A stretch of DNA of 64,000 bases, taken from NCBI GenBank assembly GCA_023391335.1, contig JAEWBG010000021.1, forward strand, positions 1-64,000. The letters are read 5' to 3'. The stretch is from Pseudomonadota bacterium (lineage in GTDB: Bacteria; Pseudomonadota; Gammaproteobacteria; Steroidobacterales; Steroidobacteraceae). Under the pieces are notes generated by a model that worked only from the letters and a program-made list of their open reading frames with translations, was not told where the DNA came from and did not search any database. The position numbers and the translations under genes are program-made. Of the stretch, positions 1 to 8,412 are shown in pieces. Each line of letters opens with the position of its first letter. The first letter of the stretch is position 1.

Positions 1-400
1 TCAGGAAGGACTGGCGTCAGGTCAGAACGGAGTGCGACCGACGCTTCGCGTCGAGAAGGACTAGCGTCGGGAAGGATCGCTGCGCGATCGAGTAGGACTG
101 ACGTCGGGACAGAATCGGAGGTGCACGGCGGATCGCTTTGCGATCAGGAAGGACATTCGTCAGGTAGGACGCTTGCACGTCAGGAAGGACTGGCGTCAGG
201 TCAGAAGAAGAGAAAAAGCCGCAAGCCGACTTTGTCGGCAGGCAAGCCTAACGGCAAGCGAGCCGCTGGCAGGCAAGCGCTTCGCGCAGGCCGGATCTCT
301 TGAGTGACAACTGACTACTGACTAGTGACCAGGGGCTAACATCCATTTCTGTCGTGCCGTGAGACCTTCCTGATCCGAAAGGATCCCTCATGCCGAAGGC

Positions 401-439
401 CTACTTGACGACGCACTCGTCCGTCGTTGCGCCAGACGA
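401..439 (+). repeat. 39-bp direct repeat, copy 1
   Basis: This segment begins CTACTTGACGACGCACTCGT and matches 852-890 with one mismatch. It lies inside the mosaic non-coding region and is not part of a recognisable gene. Confidence 0.8.
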
Positions 440-851
440 CGATTTCGTCATCTATATCTGCGTGGTCTCCGTGTGAGACCGTCTTTCTCTCATCAATGAA
501 GAGAAGCGCGTTGCGCAAGGAAGCCGTCGGCAGGGAAGCCATTGGCAAGGGAGCGCTTCGCGCAAGCCAGATCTCTTGAGTGACTACTGACTACTGACTC
601 GTGACTGGGGCAGCTGACAGAACACACGCGTTCGCACTCGATAGCCGCCGGATCTTTCTGGCCTGCCGTTAGACTCCCCTGCCCGTAGGGCTTGCCTGCC
701 ATTAGGCTACCTTGCCGACGAAGTCGGCTTGCCTCTTCTTCTTCTTCTTCTTCTTACCTTTGCCTTCTCGACGATCCAATCGCCCGTCCATCTTGATCTG
801 ACCTGACGAACGTCCTACCTGATTGCACAGCGATCCTTCTTGACGTTAGTC

Positions 852-890
852 CTACTTGACGACGCAGTCGTCCGTCGTTGCGCCAGACGA
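852..890 (+). repeat. 39-bp direct repeat, copy 2
   Basis: Second copy of the repeat at 401-439, differing by a single base (GCAGTCG against GCACTCG). It ends 35 bases from the stop codon of the hybrid kinase gene, so it could lie in that gene's 3' untranslated region. Confidence 0.8.
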
Positions 891-925
891 GCTCTTGTGC
901 GCTTTCTTCTCGCGTCTTCTCTCTT

Positions 926-3196
926 CTAAGCCTCCGCACCCGCGATCGCATGTTCGAGATTCGTGAACGTCACCGGTTTCGTGAGATGCACATCGAACCC
1001 GGCTTCCATGGCACGAGCCCGATCTTGTTCGCGGCCATATCCAGTGAGTGCAACGAGTCTGACTGACGCCAGCTGCGGATCGCCTCGTACCAATTGTGCG
1101 AGTTCGTAGCCGGTCATTCCCGGCATGCCAACGTCGACGATCATCACATCGGGGCGTTCCGCGTGGCTTGCGTGCAGAGCGGACGGTCCATCGTAGTAGG
1201 TGCGAACGGCGTGACCGGCAATTTGCAGCAGCGAGGCAACGGAATTGGCGATATCGGGTTGATCGTCAACCACCATGACGTGGAGTTCGCGGGTGCTGGA
1301 AAACTCCTGCATCGAATCGCCCTGGTGCGCTGGATGCGATTCCGCTCCGATCGGTAAGCGCACGATGAATTCGCTGCCGCGGCGATGGCCATCGCTGCGC
1401 GCTTCGACCGAACCGCCGTGCAACGTGACCAGCTGTTTGACGAGCGCGAGTCCGATGCCAAGTCCGCTTTTGGCGCGATCTAAGGAGGTATCGCCTTGTA
1501 CGAACAACTCGAAAATATTCGGCAGCAGCTGCGGGTCGATGCCCGCGCCGGTGTCCCTGACGCCGATCACTGCTTGTGCGGATTCCCTGGCTGCGCGAAC
1601 CGAAATGTGGCCGCCGCTCGGCGTGAACTTCACAGCATTGTTGAGGAGGTTGACGAGCACCTGCTCCAATCGCGTCGGATCGGCTGAAATCCAGATCGGC
1701 GCCTCTTCGACTGACACGGTAATCTGTAGATTCAGCCGCGCCGCTGCGTCGCGAACGCTTTCGACTGCGCGAGTGACGATCTGATTCAGCAGCACCGGCT
1801 CGCGTGCGAGTTGGATTTTGCCGAGCGTGACACGCGAGACGTCCAACAGGTCGTCGACCATGCGAGCCAAGGCGTTGGTCTGTCTCTTGACCACGCCGAT
1901 CAGTTTTTGCGCAGACTCATCGCGCTGGGTTCGATTCAGCACTTCGCCGGCATTCATGATCGCCGCGACGGGGTTGCGCAGTTCGTGAGCGAGCATGCCG
2001 AGAAACTCATCTTTGCGACGATCGGCATGGCGAAGTTCCGCCTCGATCCGACGACGCTCGGAAATGTCGCGAGCAATCACGGTGATGAACCGACGCTTGC
2101 TGATGAGTACCTCGCTCATGCTGACTTCGAGCGGAACCCGCTGGCTCGACGTTTTCACACCATCTATTTCGATGCGTTTCTTGATTTGCGAGTCGGGTGT
2201 CTTCGCCTGGAAGTGAGTGTGCAGATCGAGATCCGGAAGGAACCGGCTGATTGCGGTACCGAAGGCTTCATCCGCATCGCATCCGAACATCGCTTCCGCA
2301 GACTTGTTGAACAGCGTGATGCGACCGGTCTCATCGCACATGACGATCGCGTCCGTCGTGGAACCGACGATTGAAGCGAACTTAGATTCCGATTCGAGCA
2401 GCTTGCGTTCGACTCTCACTTGGGCAATGACGCGTTCGACTGCACTGGGTAGGTACTCGAGGTAGTCGCCGGTCTTTGGCACGAAGTCCCGAATGCCTGC
2501 ACGCAGCGCGCGAATTGCAATGTCCTGATCCGGATGGGCAGTGACGAGAATGGCAGGGATCACCAACCCGGCCGCCTTCATTTGCTCATACACGTCCAAG
2601 CCGGAGTCCTTCTCGTCCAACATCAAATCGAGCAGCGCTAGATGAATGGTGCTCGATCGCGCAATTTCGAAGGCTTGCTTGGCGCTGCTGGCCACTTTGA
2701 CTGAGTAGCCGGCACGTTCTAACTGGCGGCGTTGTAACGCTGCAATTCCAGCGTCGTCCTCCACGATAAGAACGCAGCCGCCGGAGAGCGGTTGCGATTG
2801 CAGTTCGAAGCTGACAGCAGCTTGGTTGAGGACCGTTCGAACCGCATCCGGCAGATAGTCCAAATAGTTGACGTCCTTGACGACCACGTCGCGCACGCCC
2901 GCGCGAATTGCTTCGATGACAGTGGCGTTATCGATTGCGCCGCTCACCATGATCACCGGCACGTCGGCACCGGCGAGCTTCATCTGGCGATGCAGGTCTA
3001 AGCCGCTCGATGCGCCTAGCCGATAATCGACCAGCACCAAGTCGAAGCGGCAATGCGCCAATCTGCGCATCGCGGCCTCGATCGTATCGACCGCTTGGAC
3101 GTCGAAGCCCGCGCGTTCCAGGCGTCGACGTTGCAGCAGTGCAGTGCCGGCGTCGTCTTCGACGACCAGGATCGCTGGGCGGCGTTCAGGAACCAT
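926..3196 (-). CDS. Hybrid sensor histidine kinase (REC-REC-PAS-HisKA-HATPase-REC)
   Basis: This is a soluble 756-residue phosphorelay kinase with no membrane segment. In order it has two N-terminal receiver domains (ILVVEDD, acceptor Asp57 in VLVDYRL; and VLIVEDD, Asp190 in LALLDLM), a PAS domain at about 270-385, HisKA with the H-box LAHELRNP (His404), a HATPase domain with GIGLALVKQLV, and a C-terminal receiver starting at about 637 (VMVVDDQPD, IVDVGMPG). Receivers on both ends suggest it integrates signals from other kinases. Its ATG overlaps the end of the upstream response-regulator gene by 11 bases, so translation is probably coupled. The three genes 5298-926 form one operon. The input signal is unknown. 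Confidence 0.93.
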   Translation of the reverse strand: MVPERRPAILVVEDDAGTALLQRRRLERAGFDVQAVDTIEAAMRRLAHCRFDLVLVDYRLGASSGLDLHRQMKLAGADVPVIMVSGAIDNATVIEAIRAGVRDVVVKDVNYLDYLPDAVRTVLNQAAVSFELQSQPLSGGCVLIVEDDAGIAALQRRQLERAGYSVKVASSAKQAFEIARSSTIHLALLDLMLDEKDSGLDVYEQMKAAGLVIPAILVTAHPDQDIAIRALRAGIRDFVPKTGDYLEYLPSAVERVIAQVRVERKLLESESKFASIVGSTTDAIVMCDETGRITLFNKSAEAMFGCDADEAFGTAISRFLPDLDLHTHFQAKTPDSQIKKRIEIDGVKTSSQRVPLEVSMSEVLISKRRFITVIARDISERRRIEAELRHADRRKDEFLGMLAHELRNPVAAIMNAGEVLNRTQRDESAQKLIGVVKRQTNALARMVDDLLDVSRVTLGKIQLAREPVLLNQIVTRAVESVRDAAARLNLQITVSVEEAPIWISADPTRLEQVLVNLLNNAVKFTPSGGHISVRAARESAQAVIGVRDTGAGIDPQLLPNIFELFVQGDTSLDRAKSGLGIGLALVKQLVTLHGGSVEARSDGHRRGSEFIVRLPIGAESHPAHQGDSMQEFSSTRELHVMVVDDQPDIANSVASLLQIAGHAVRTYYDGPSALHASHAERPDVMIVDVGMPGMTGYELAQLVRGDPQLASVRLVALTGYGREQDRARAMEAGFDVHLTKPVTFTNLEHAIAGAEA

Positions 3197-3644
3197 GGGA
3201 TAAAGAGGGAGCTTCGCTAGGCAATCGCACCGAGGTTAGGAAGTCCGCCAGATGCCTCACCAACTCGGCGAAAACGCCATAGTCGACGGGTTTCACAAAG
3301 TATCCGGCTGCGCCTAACGCATAGCAGCGATCCAACTCGGCGGGGTTGTCGGTGGTCGTCAATACAAACACCGGAATGCGCGATAGGCGTTCGTCTTGCT
3401 TCAAACGCTGCAGAACCTCGAATCCGCCCAGCCGCGGCATGTTGAGGTCCGCAATGATCGCCAGCGAATCGTGAACGGTTCGGTCCTTCCAGGGCTCGCG
3501 GCGATACACGTAGTCGAGCAATTCCTGTCCATCCTTTAAATGGACTGGCGCCTCGTGGAGCCCGGCGCGGCGCAAGTTGCGACGAATCAAGGTCGCGTGA
3601 CCTTCATCGTCTTCTGCCAATAGGATGTTGGGCGATGCGCTCAT
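3186..3644 (-). CDS. Response regulator, single receiver domain (Rcp1 type)
   Basis: A 152-residue stand-alone receiver with no output domain. It shows the acidic pocket (AEDDEG near residue 10), phosphoacceptor Asp66 (IIADLNMPRLGG), the Thr switch region (VLTTTDNP) and the conserved Lys (YFVKPVDYG). The insert after the acidic pocket and the LDYVYRREPW segment are typical of the Rcp1 family, which pairs with PAS- or phytochrome-type kinases. I chose the ATG at 3644, four bases after the kinase stop at 3649; a longer frame to 3752 would overlap the kinase. It presumably shuttles phosphate from the upstream PAS-PAS kinase, perhaps to the receivers of the downstream hybrid kinase. Confidence 0.92.
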   Translation of the reverse strand: MSASPNILLAEDDEGHATLIRRNLRRAGLHEAPVHLKDGQELLDYVYRREPWKDRTVHDSLAIIADLNMPRLGGFEVLQRLKQDERLSRIPVFVLTTTDNPAELDRCYALGAAGYFVKPVDYGVFAELVRHLADFLTSVRLPSEAPSLSHGS

Positions 3645-3648
3645 GAAA

Positions 3649-5298
3649 TCACTCTGACGTGGAGGAATGATGGGATTGCAGCCGAGGGCCGAGCGTAAAG
3701 TAGAACGTCGTACCCATATCCGGATTCGACTCGAACCAAATCCGGCCTCCATGCCGATCGACGATGCGACGAACGATTGCTAAGCCCATGCCTTCGCCGC
3801 GATTGCGCGCCGAGTGCACGTGCTGAAACACGCGAAAAATCTTGTTGTGGTAGTCGGCCGGAATGCCGACTCCGTTGTCGCGAATCGAGATCACCGGCAC
3901 CTCATCATCCGTTGCCGAAATGTCGATGACGCCGGGCCGTTCGCGTGCAAAGCTCTTCAGTGCATTACCCACGATGTTCGCGAAGATCTGCCCGACGGCG
4001 TTGCGATCGCCGCTGAGCACTGGAAGCGGATGGACATTCACTTGGCCGCCCGACTGCACGATCTGCGAGTGCAGAGACGCAAGGATGTCGTTCAGCAGTT
4101 TGTTTAGGTCGATCGGCTCGGACTTGTATTCAACGCGTCCGACGCGCGAAAGCCGTAGCAATCCGTCGATGATGTTGCCGAGATGTCTGACGGCGTTCTG
4201 AATGAACGAGATGGACTCATGGAGCTCGCCGCTGAGCAATTCCTTCGCGTGTTGCTGAATGTCGTCAGGCAGGCGAGTGTCGGCGAGCACCTTCTCCAGT
4301 GCCTGACTGGTGAGCAGCAGCTCGTGGCTGAAACCCTGAAGATTTACCAACGGCGCGCGCAGATCGTGCGATACGCTGTACACGAAACTTTCGTTTTCGG
4401 AGCTCTGCTGAGCAAGCTCGCGATTAGCTTTTCCCAACTCCGCAACGCGTTGCTCCAGCTCGTGCGAAAGATTGACGATGCGTTGCTCATGAGCGCGGCG
4501 CTGACTCATATCGCGCGTGACTTTGGCGAAGCCCCGCAACGTGCCATCCGGGAGGAACAGAGCGGTAATCACGACGTTCGCCCAGAACATCGAACCGTCT
4601 TTGCGGACGCGCCAGCCCTCGTCCTCGAAACGGCCGCCCTTGATTGCTCGGCGCAGCTCTTCTTGCGGCCAACCTCGATCGACCGCCTCTTGGGGATAGA
4701 AGGTGGAGAAGTGCTTGCCGATGATTTCGTCGGCCTTGTAGCCCTTGATGCGTTGGGCTCCGGCGTTCCAGCTCGCCACGTTGCCATCCGGATCCAGCAT
4801 GAAGATCGCGTAGTCCAGTGTATTTTCGACCATGAGACGAAAGCGCTCCTCGCTCTCTCTCATCTGCTGTTCGGCGCGGCGGCGTTCGCTCAGATCGCGC
4901 GAGACTTTGCCGAATCCAACCAGCTTACCGGTCTGGTCGCGCAGGGCGGTGATGACGACATTCGCCCAAAACAGCGTGCCGTCCTTGCGGACGCGCCACC
5001 CTTCATCTTCGAAGCGGCCGTCTCGGGCGGCGAATTCGAGTTCCTGCGCAGGCCAGTTTCGGGCTTTGGCCTCGTCCGGGTAAAAAGTCGAGAAGTGCTT
5101 GCCGATGATCTCGTGCGGTTCGTATCCCTGCATGCGCTGCGCGCCCGCATTCCAGCTCTGGACATTGCCTTGGGGGTCCAACAGGAAAATGGCGTAGTCC
5201 GTCGTGCTGTCGATCAGCAGACGCAGGGTGTCCGCATCCAGCCCCAACCGTGCTGTCATCGGCCGTGCGAGCGAGCTGATTGCTCCATCTTTGTTCAC
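3649..5298 (-). CDS. PAS-PAS sensor histidine kinase
   Basis: A 549-residue soluble kinase. Two PAS/PAC units (about 20-145 and 150-275) are near copies: each carries a WNAGAQR motif, EIIGKHFSTFYP, and a PAC segment FEDEGWRVRKDG..FWANVVITA. A coiled segment leads to HisKA with H-box YSVSHDLRAPL near residue 300 and a HATPase domain (NAVGQIF..NALKS, DNGVGIP, GMGLAIVRRIVDRHGG). The architecture resembles phytochrome-type kinases that work with Rcp1 regulators, and such a regulator follows directly. No haem or flavin ligand can be assigned by eye. It is the first gene of the operon; about 280 bases of intergenic DNA separate it from the divergent YCII gene. Confidence 0.93.
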   Translation of the reverse strand: MNKDGAISSLARPMTARLGLDADTLRLLIDSTTDYAIFLLDPQGNVQSWNAGAQRMQGYEPHEIIGKHFSTFYPDEAKARNWPAQELEFAARDGRFEDEGWRVRKDGTLFWANVVITALRDQTGKLVGFGKVSRDLSERRRAEQQMRESEERFRLMVENTLDYAIFMLDPDGNVASWNAGAQRIKGYKADEIIGKHFSTFYPQEAVDRGWPQEELRRAIKGGRFEDEGWRVRKDGSMFWANVVITALFLPDGTLRGFAKVTRDMSQRRAHEQRIVNLSHELEQRVAELGKANRELAQQSSENESFVYSVSHDLRAPLVNLQGFSHELLLTSQALEKVLADTRLPDDIQQHAKELLSGELHESISFIQNAVRHLGNIIDGLLRLSRVGRVEYKSEPIDLNKLLNDILASLHSQIVQSGGQVNVHPLPVLSGDRNAVGQIFANIVGNALKSFARERPGVIDISATDDEVPVISIRDNGVGIPADYHNKIFRVFQHVHSARNRGEGMGLAIVRRIVDRHGGRIWFESNPDMGTTFYFTLGPRLQSHHSSTSE

Positions 5299-5581
5299 GC
5301 CGCCCCCGTCTACGCACTCTGTTGAATGAGTCCTTTATTGGTGTTCTCGGACTCAGCCCCGAAGTGGCTATACGCGGGGCGTTGTAAAAAGTTCCCCGAC
5401 GTTTGGCGGATAGGCGTCGCCCCGGCAATGCTATTCGCCGCGACAAACCAAGCCGGACGCGCGCAAAACTCGCAAAAATGGAAATATCTCGGCAAAACGG
5501 CGGTTCGCACATGCTAGGCGTCGATTTGCTCTCGTCCGGTTCGTCGTTCCGTCACTTGCACGTGTATCGAAGGAGATCTTG

Positions 5582-5935
5582 GTGACCCAGTATTTATTGA
5601 GCTTGCACTACGCAGATGGTCCGCCGCCGCCCCCCGAGGTGCTGGGTGAGATCATGAAAAACGTGCGGACATTGCAAAACGAGATGCAGGCGGCAGGGGT
5701 GTGGGTTTATGCGGGCGGGTTGCAGCCGGCTCACTCCGCGCGCGTCGTGCGTGCGGAAGGCACTAAGGTGCGTATCACCGATGGGCCCTACGCCGAGGCG
5801 AAGGAATATGTGGGTGGCTTCACGATCGTCGATGTGAAGCAAGAAGAGGAGGCGTTGAAATGGGCGGGCAAGTTTTCGGCCGCAACCGGTCTCGCTGTGG
5901 AAGTTCGCGCGTTTCAACCCGATTCACAATCGTGA
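5582..5935 (+). CDS. YCII/DGPF-domain protein
   Basis: A 117-residue protein of the YCII-related (DGPF) family: YLLSLHYADG at the start, GLQPAHSARVVR, then ITDGPYAEAKEYVGGF, the family's DGPF-like motif, and a final EVRAFQP. Function is unknown in general, but such proteins accompany ECF42 sigma factors. A good ribosome site (AAGGAG, 5569-5574) favours the GTG at 5582 rather than the TTG at 5579. The next reading frame downstream is a truncated GFA gene, another common companion of these clusters. No sigma factor lies beside it, unlike the copy at 34623-34985. Confidence 0.85.
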   Translation: MTQYLLSLHYADGPPPPPEVLGEIMKNVRTLQNEMQAAGVWVYAGGLQPAHSARVVRAEGTKVRITDGPYAEAKEYVGGFTIVDVKQEEEALKWAGKFSAATGLAVEVRAFQPDSQS

Positions 5936-5945
5936 GCTACGCGAG

Positions 5946-6047
5946 ATGACGGACGTGTTGCATAGAGCGAGTTGTAGCTGTGGACAGCTCAAGGCAGAAG
6001 CACGCGGGGAGCCCGTGCGTGTATGCGTGGGTGTCGATCCTGTGTGA
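5946..6047 (+). pseudogene. Truncated GFA-family (glutathione-dependent formaldehyde-activating) gene
   Basis: An ATG 10 bases after the YCII gene opens a 33-codon frame reading RASCSCGQLKAEARGEPVRV, which resembles the start of the GFA/CENP-V zinc-binding fold (the first CxC zinc ligands and GEPVRV). It stops at a TGA at 6045, where a full-length homologue would continue with CHC and CQRRTG ligands. Right after the break lies a dispersed inverted-repeat element (6058-6241), so the remainder appears deleted or replaced. The fragment cannot fold as the family does. Confidence 0.65.
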
Positions 6048-6057
6048 TACCGACCAC

Positions 6058-6241
6058 TCCTAATAGGAGAATGTCTCCACGGAGAGCACGGAGGACACGG
6101 AGTTGGGATCAAAAATCCGAGGTCGCGGCCTTCCACAGCTACTTTCATCCGATTTTTTATCGATCTATTTGCGTTCCCTGCTGCCGATCCTCTCTGCATC
6201 TCCGTGGCCTCTGTGTCCTCCGGGAAATATCCTTCTCCTAA
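6058..6241. repeat. Dispersed intergenic element with inverted CACGGAG-type ends
   Basis: The left arm has TCCTAATAGGA followed by CACGGAGAGCACGGAGGACA. The right arm, read on minus, gives TTAGGAGAAGGATA then CGGAGGACACAGAGGCCACG. The two arms are imperfect inverted copies of each other enclosing about 90 bases of unrelated DNA. The right end includes the stop codon of the oxidoreductase gene at 6238. Related CACAGAGG/CACAAAGAG strings occur at about 31.7-32.0, 33.3, 43.6 and 51.4 kb. No transposase is encoded; it looks like a REP-like or MITE-like element. Confidence 0.7.
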
Positions 6242-7353
6242 GTGCGAGACTCGCTTTCGTTGCGGAAGTGCCGCCAATGCTCGCCGCGAGCCATCGCGTA
6301 CTGAGGTGGAGAATGCACTTTCGCACCGAGTTCGTCGGCCGCATGCCAGCCCCAACGAGGATCGTCTAAGAACGCGCGGGCGAGTGCGATGAGATCTGCT
6401 TGACCGCTGCGGATGATTTCATTCGCTTGATGCGCATCTGTGATCAAGCCGACCGCACGGGTGATCACGCCGGTCGCTTTGCGAATCTCCTGTGCAAAAG
6501 GAACTTGATAGTTCGGTTTCGTCGGCACCGAAACATTGGCGCGTATGCCGCCGCTCGATGCGCAGACATAGGCGATGCCCAGTTCTTTGGCGCGCTTAAC
6601 GAGTTCAATGCTTTGCGACACATCCCAGCCGCCGTCAACCCAGTCGGTTGCTGAGACACGCAGGCCCACTGCGATCGAAGGCGGTACCGCTTCGCGGACG
6701 GCGCGAATGATTTCGAGCGGAAGGCGCATTCGATTCTCGAGCGATCCGCCGTATTCATCGGTGCGATCGTTGACGAGTGGAGACAGGAACTGATGAATCA
6801 GATAACCGTGAGCGCCATGAACCTCGATGACATCGAAGCCGATGCGAACTGCGCGTTGAGCGGCTTGCACGAATGCGGCGATGGTCGCTTCGATGTCCGC
6901 TTTTGAGAGCGCTTTCGGCACATGCCAGTTCTCGCCGAACGGCCTCGCGCTCGATGAAACAGTTTGCCAAGCATCTTCCTGCTCGGTAAGCGGCACACCG
7001 CCATCCCAAGGTGCGCGCGTGGATGCTTTGCGTCCGGCGTGAGCGAGTTGACTGCCAAACTTGGCAGGGCCGCCGAGGCGCCGCGCGGCATCGATGACGC
7101 GCTTCAACCTGGCCTCGTTTTCGTCGCTGTACAGACCCAGATCGCCGTGAGTGATGCGTCCGCGCCGTTCGACCGCGGTCGCTTCGACCATGACGAGTGC
7201 AGCGCCCGAATAGGCGAGCTGAGAAAGATGCTGCAGGTGCCAGTCCGTTGCGGATCCATCGCTCGCGCTGTACTGACACATCGGCGCGACCACGATGCGG
7301 TTCGCCAACTTGATAGGACCTACGTTCAACCCTTCGAATAATTCGGCAGCCAT
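6238..7353 (-). CDS. NADH:flavin oxidoreductase, old yellow enzyme (YqjM/NamA class)
   Basis: A TIM-barrel FMN enzyme of 371 residues that reduces activated alkenes with NAD(P)H. Family marks: PIKLANRIVVAPMCQYSA near the N-terminus (the Cys typical of YqjM-class FMN sites), HGDLGLYSDE, AGRK, EVHGAHGYLIHQFLSP with the His/His substrate pair, NDRTDEYGGSLENRMR, and AVGLITDAHQANEIIRSGQADLIALARAFLDDPRWG. The ATG at 7353 has GGAG six bases upstream; a TTG at 7365 is the alternative. The last codons and stop abut the repeat element at 6058-6241. The physiological substrate is not evident from the neighbours. Confidence 0.93.
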   Translation of the reverse strand: MAAELFEGLNVGPIKLANRIVVAPMCQYSASDGSATDWHLQHLSQLAYSGAALVMVEATAVERRGRITHGDLGLYSDENEARLKRVIDAARRLGGPAKFGSQLAHAGRKASTRAPWDGGVPLTEQEDAWQTVSSSARPFGENWHVPKALSKADIEATIAAFVQAAQRAVRIGFDVIEVHGAHGYLIHQFLSPLVNDRTDEYGGSLENRMRLPLEIIRAVREAVPPSIAVGLRVSATDWVDGGWDVSQSIELVKRAKELGIAYVCASSGGIRANVSVPTKPNYQVPFAQEIRKATGVITRAVGLITDAHQANEIIRSGQADLIALARAFLDDPRWGWHAADELGAKVHSPPQYAMARGEHWRHFRNESESRT

Positions 7354-7473
7354 TCCCAACTCCAAGTCAAAACGTGTGGTGGATCTTAGTCCTTCACCGG
7401 CCTTCTATCTGCGGCCTCAGGGAATGATATTCATGCACACAAAGATCCAATCAGCCATGCATCCAAGGTGCAA

Positions 7474-7704
7474 TCAGCGCCGCCGTTTTACCTTGCCCTG
7501 GAATTGAAACACGTCTTCCACAGACACGCCGAATGCCGCGGCAATGCGAAAGGCAACTTCCAACGACGGGGAATATTTCCCCAATTCGATCGCATTGAGC
7601 GTCTGCCTAGTGACGCCGACGATCTGTGCCAACTCTTGTTGCGTCATTTCGTCGTGCTCGAATCGCAGCCGGCGGATGCCGTTGGTGATTGGACACTCGC
7701 TCAT
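7474..7704 (-). CDS. Small XRE-type HTH transcriptional regulator
   Basis: A 76-residue protein that is almost wholly one Cro/CI-type helix-turn-helix: MTQQELAQIVGVTRQTLNAIELGKYSPSLEVAFRIA. This matches the YozG-like family, which commonly pairs with a small integral membrane protein. Its ATG overlaps the TGA of the upstream membrane-protein gene (ATGA at 7701-7704), so the two form a coupled operon. It probably autoregulates; no operator was identified. Confidence 0.9.
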   Translation of the reverse strand: MSECPITNGIRRLRFEHDEMTQQELAQIVGVTRQTLNAIELGKYSPSLEVAFRIAAAFGVSVEDVFQFQGKVKRRR

Positions 7705-8123
7705 GCCATGTCTCGGCGATGCAATAGCAGCACCGTGCCGTACTTTGCGAGCTGCGAGAGCACAAATGCCAGCAACACGGCGTGTGCGAGGTCTGGGGCG
7801 CTCGCACCCAGATGAATCGTGAAAATGCCGATCAAGGCGCCGGCCATCAACGTGTAGAACCCAACTCGATCGGCTTTCCAGCCGATGACTCGCTCGCGCT
7901 CGTCAGTGGGAGTGCGGGCATCCGCTGGAGCCAGTGCGGCGACCACAATGTGTGCCACAACTTGCACGATGACCAGTCCCGCCATCAACGCCGCGAACAA
8001 TTGCAACACATGCGCGTACTGCATGCGTCCGGCGAACGAAAGTCCGAGTGCCGAGAAGTAGACGGCGAAAGTAACGAGCGTCGTGATGAAGATGATCCAA
8101 GCGCTTTTTTCTTTGAACGACAT
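7701..8123 (-). CDS. Small integral membrane protein (partner of HTH regulator)
   Basis: A 140-residue inner-membrane protein with four likely transmembrane helices (WIIFITTLVTFAVYFSALGL; YAHVLQLFAALMAGLVIVQV; VGFYTLMAGALIGIFTI; LAHAVLLAFVLSQLAKYGTVLL). AAGGAG sits about six bases before the ATG at 8123, which is preferred to the longer frame from 8177. The gene is translationally coupled to the downstream XRE regulator, a pairing seen widely in proteobacteria. No catalytic motif was found; function is unknown. Confidence 0.85.
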   Translation of the reverse strand: MSFKEKSAWIIFITTLVTFAVYFSALGLSFAGRMQYAHVLQLFAALMAGLVIVQVVAHIVVAALAPADARTPTDERERVIGWKADRVGFYTLMAGALIGIFTIHLGASAPDLAHAVLLAFVLSQLAKYGTVLLLHRRDMA

Positions 8124-8412
8124 GGCAGCTCCTTCGGTGCGAGTTTGAAAGGTAAAGAATAGTCGACGGGATGTCAAACATTCTTTACATCACGAATCGA
8201 TTAACCCTCGAATTGATTAACCCGGATACACCACCTGCCGCCCCGGGTGCGAACTGACATTCACAGCAATCCGTCGTGGGTCTTCTGCGAGCTTCCGTCC
8301 ATTGCTGCCAGCAGCTGTCTTGTTCTTCATTTATCAAGCCGCACATATCTCGCACGAACGCGCGCGAGCGCATAGGAAATTTCCGCACGATGCCGTCTTT
8401 GAAGAGTTCACG

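Larger units (their letters stand above)
1..925. repeat. Non-coding mosaic of mini-hairpin repeats
   Basis: No credible gene lies here. The DNA is built from short perfect palindromes with 3-4 base loops, such as GATCGCTTTGCGATC, CGACGCTTCGCGTCG and GCCGACTTTGTCGGC, joined by recurring linkers AGGAAGGAC, AGGTAGGAC or AGGCAAG. The block at about 40-250 reappears inverted at about 700-850, including a purine-rich AAG/GAA run that is a (TTC)n microsatellite at 734-756. Strings of TGACTACTGACTACTGAC occur at about 303-330 and 580-606. Open frames here encode only Arg-rich low-complexity peptides. Its role is unknown; it may be a genome-wide repeat family or a recombination and terminator mosaic. 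Confidence 0.75.

Noticed and set aside
1..330. Possible CRISPR array in the hairpin mosaic
   Set aside because: Unit lengths are irregular, linkers are only 7-9 bases and the variable parts are palindromes rather than spacers; no cas gene is present.
4183..5325. Long plus-strand reading frame of 380 codons
   Set aside because: It is the reverse-strand shadow of the PAS-PAS kinase gene; composition is unlike a real protein and no family motif is seen.
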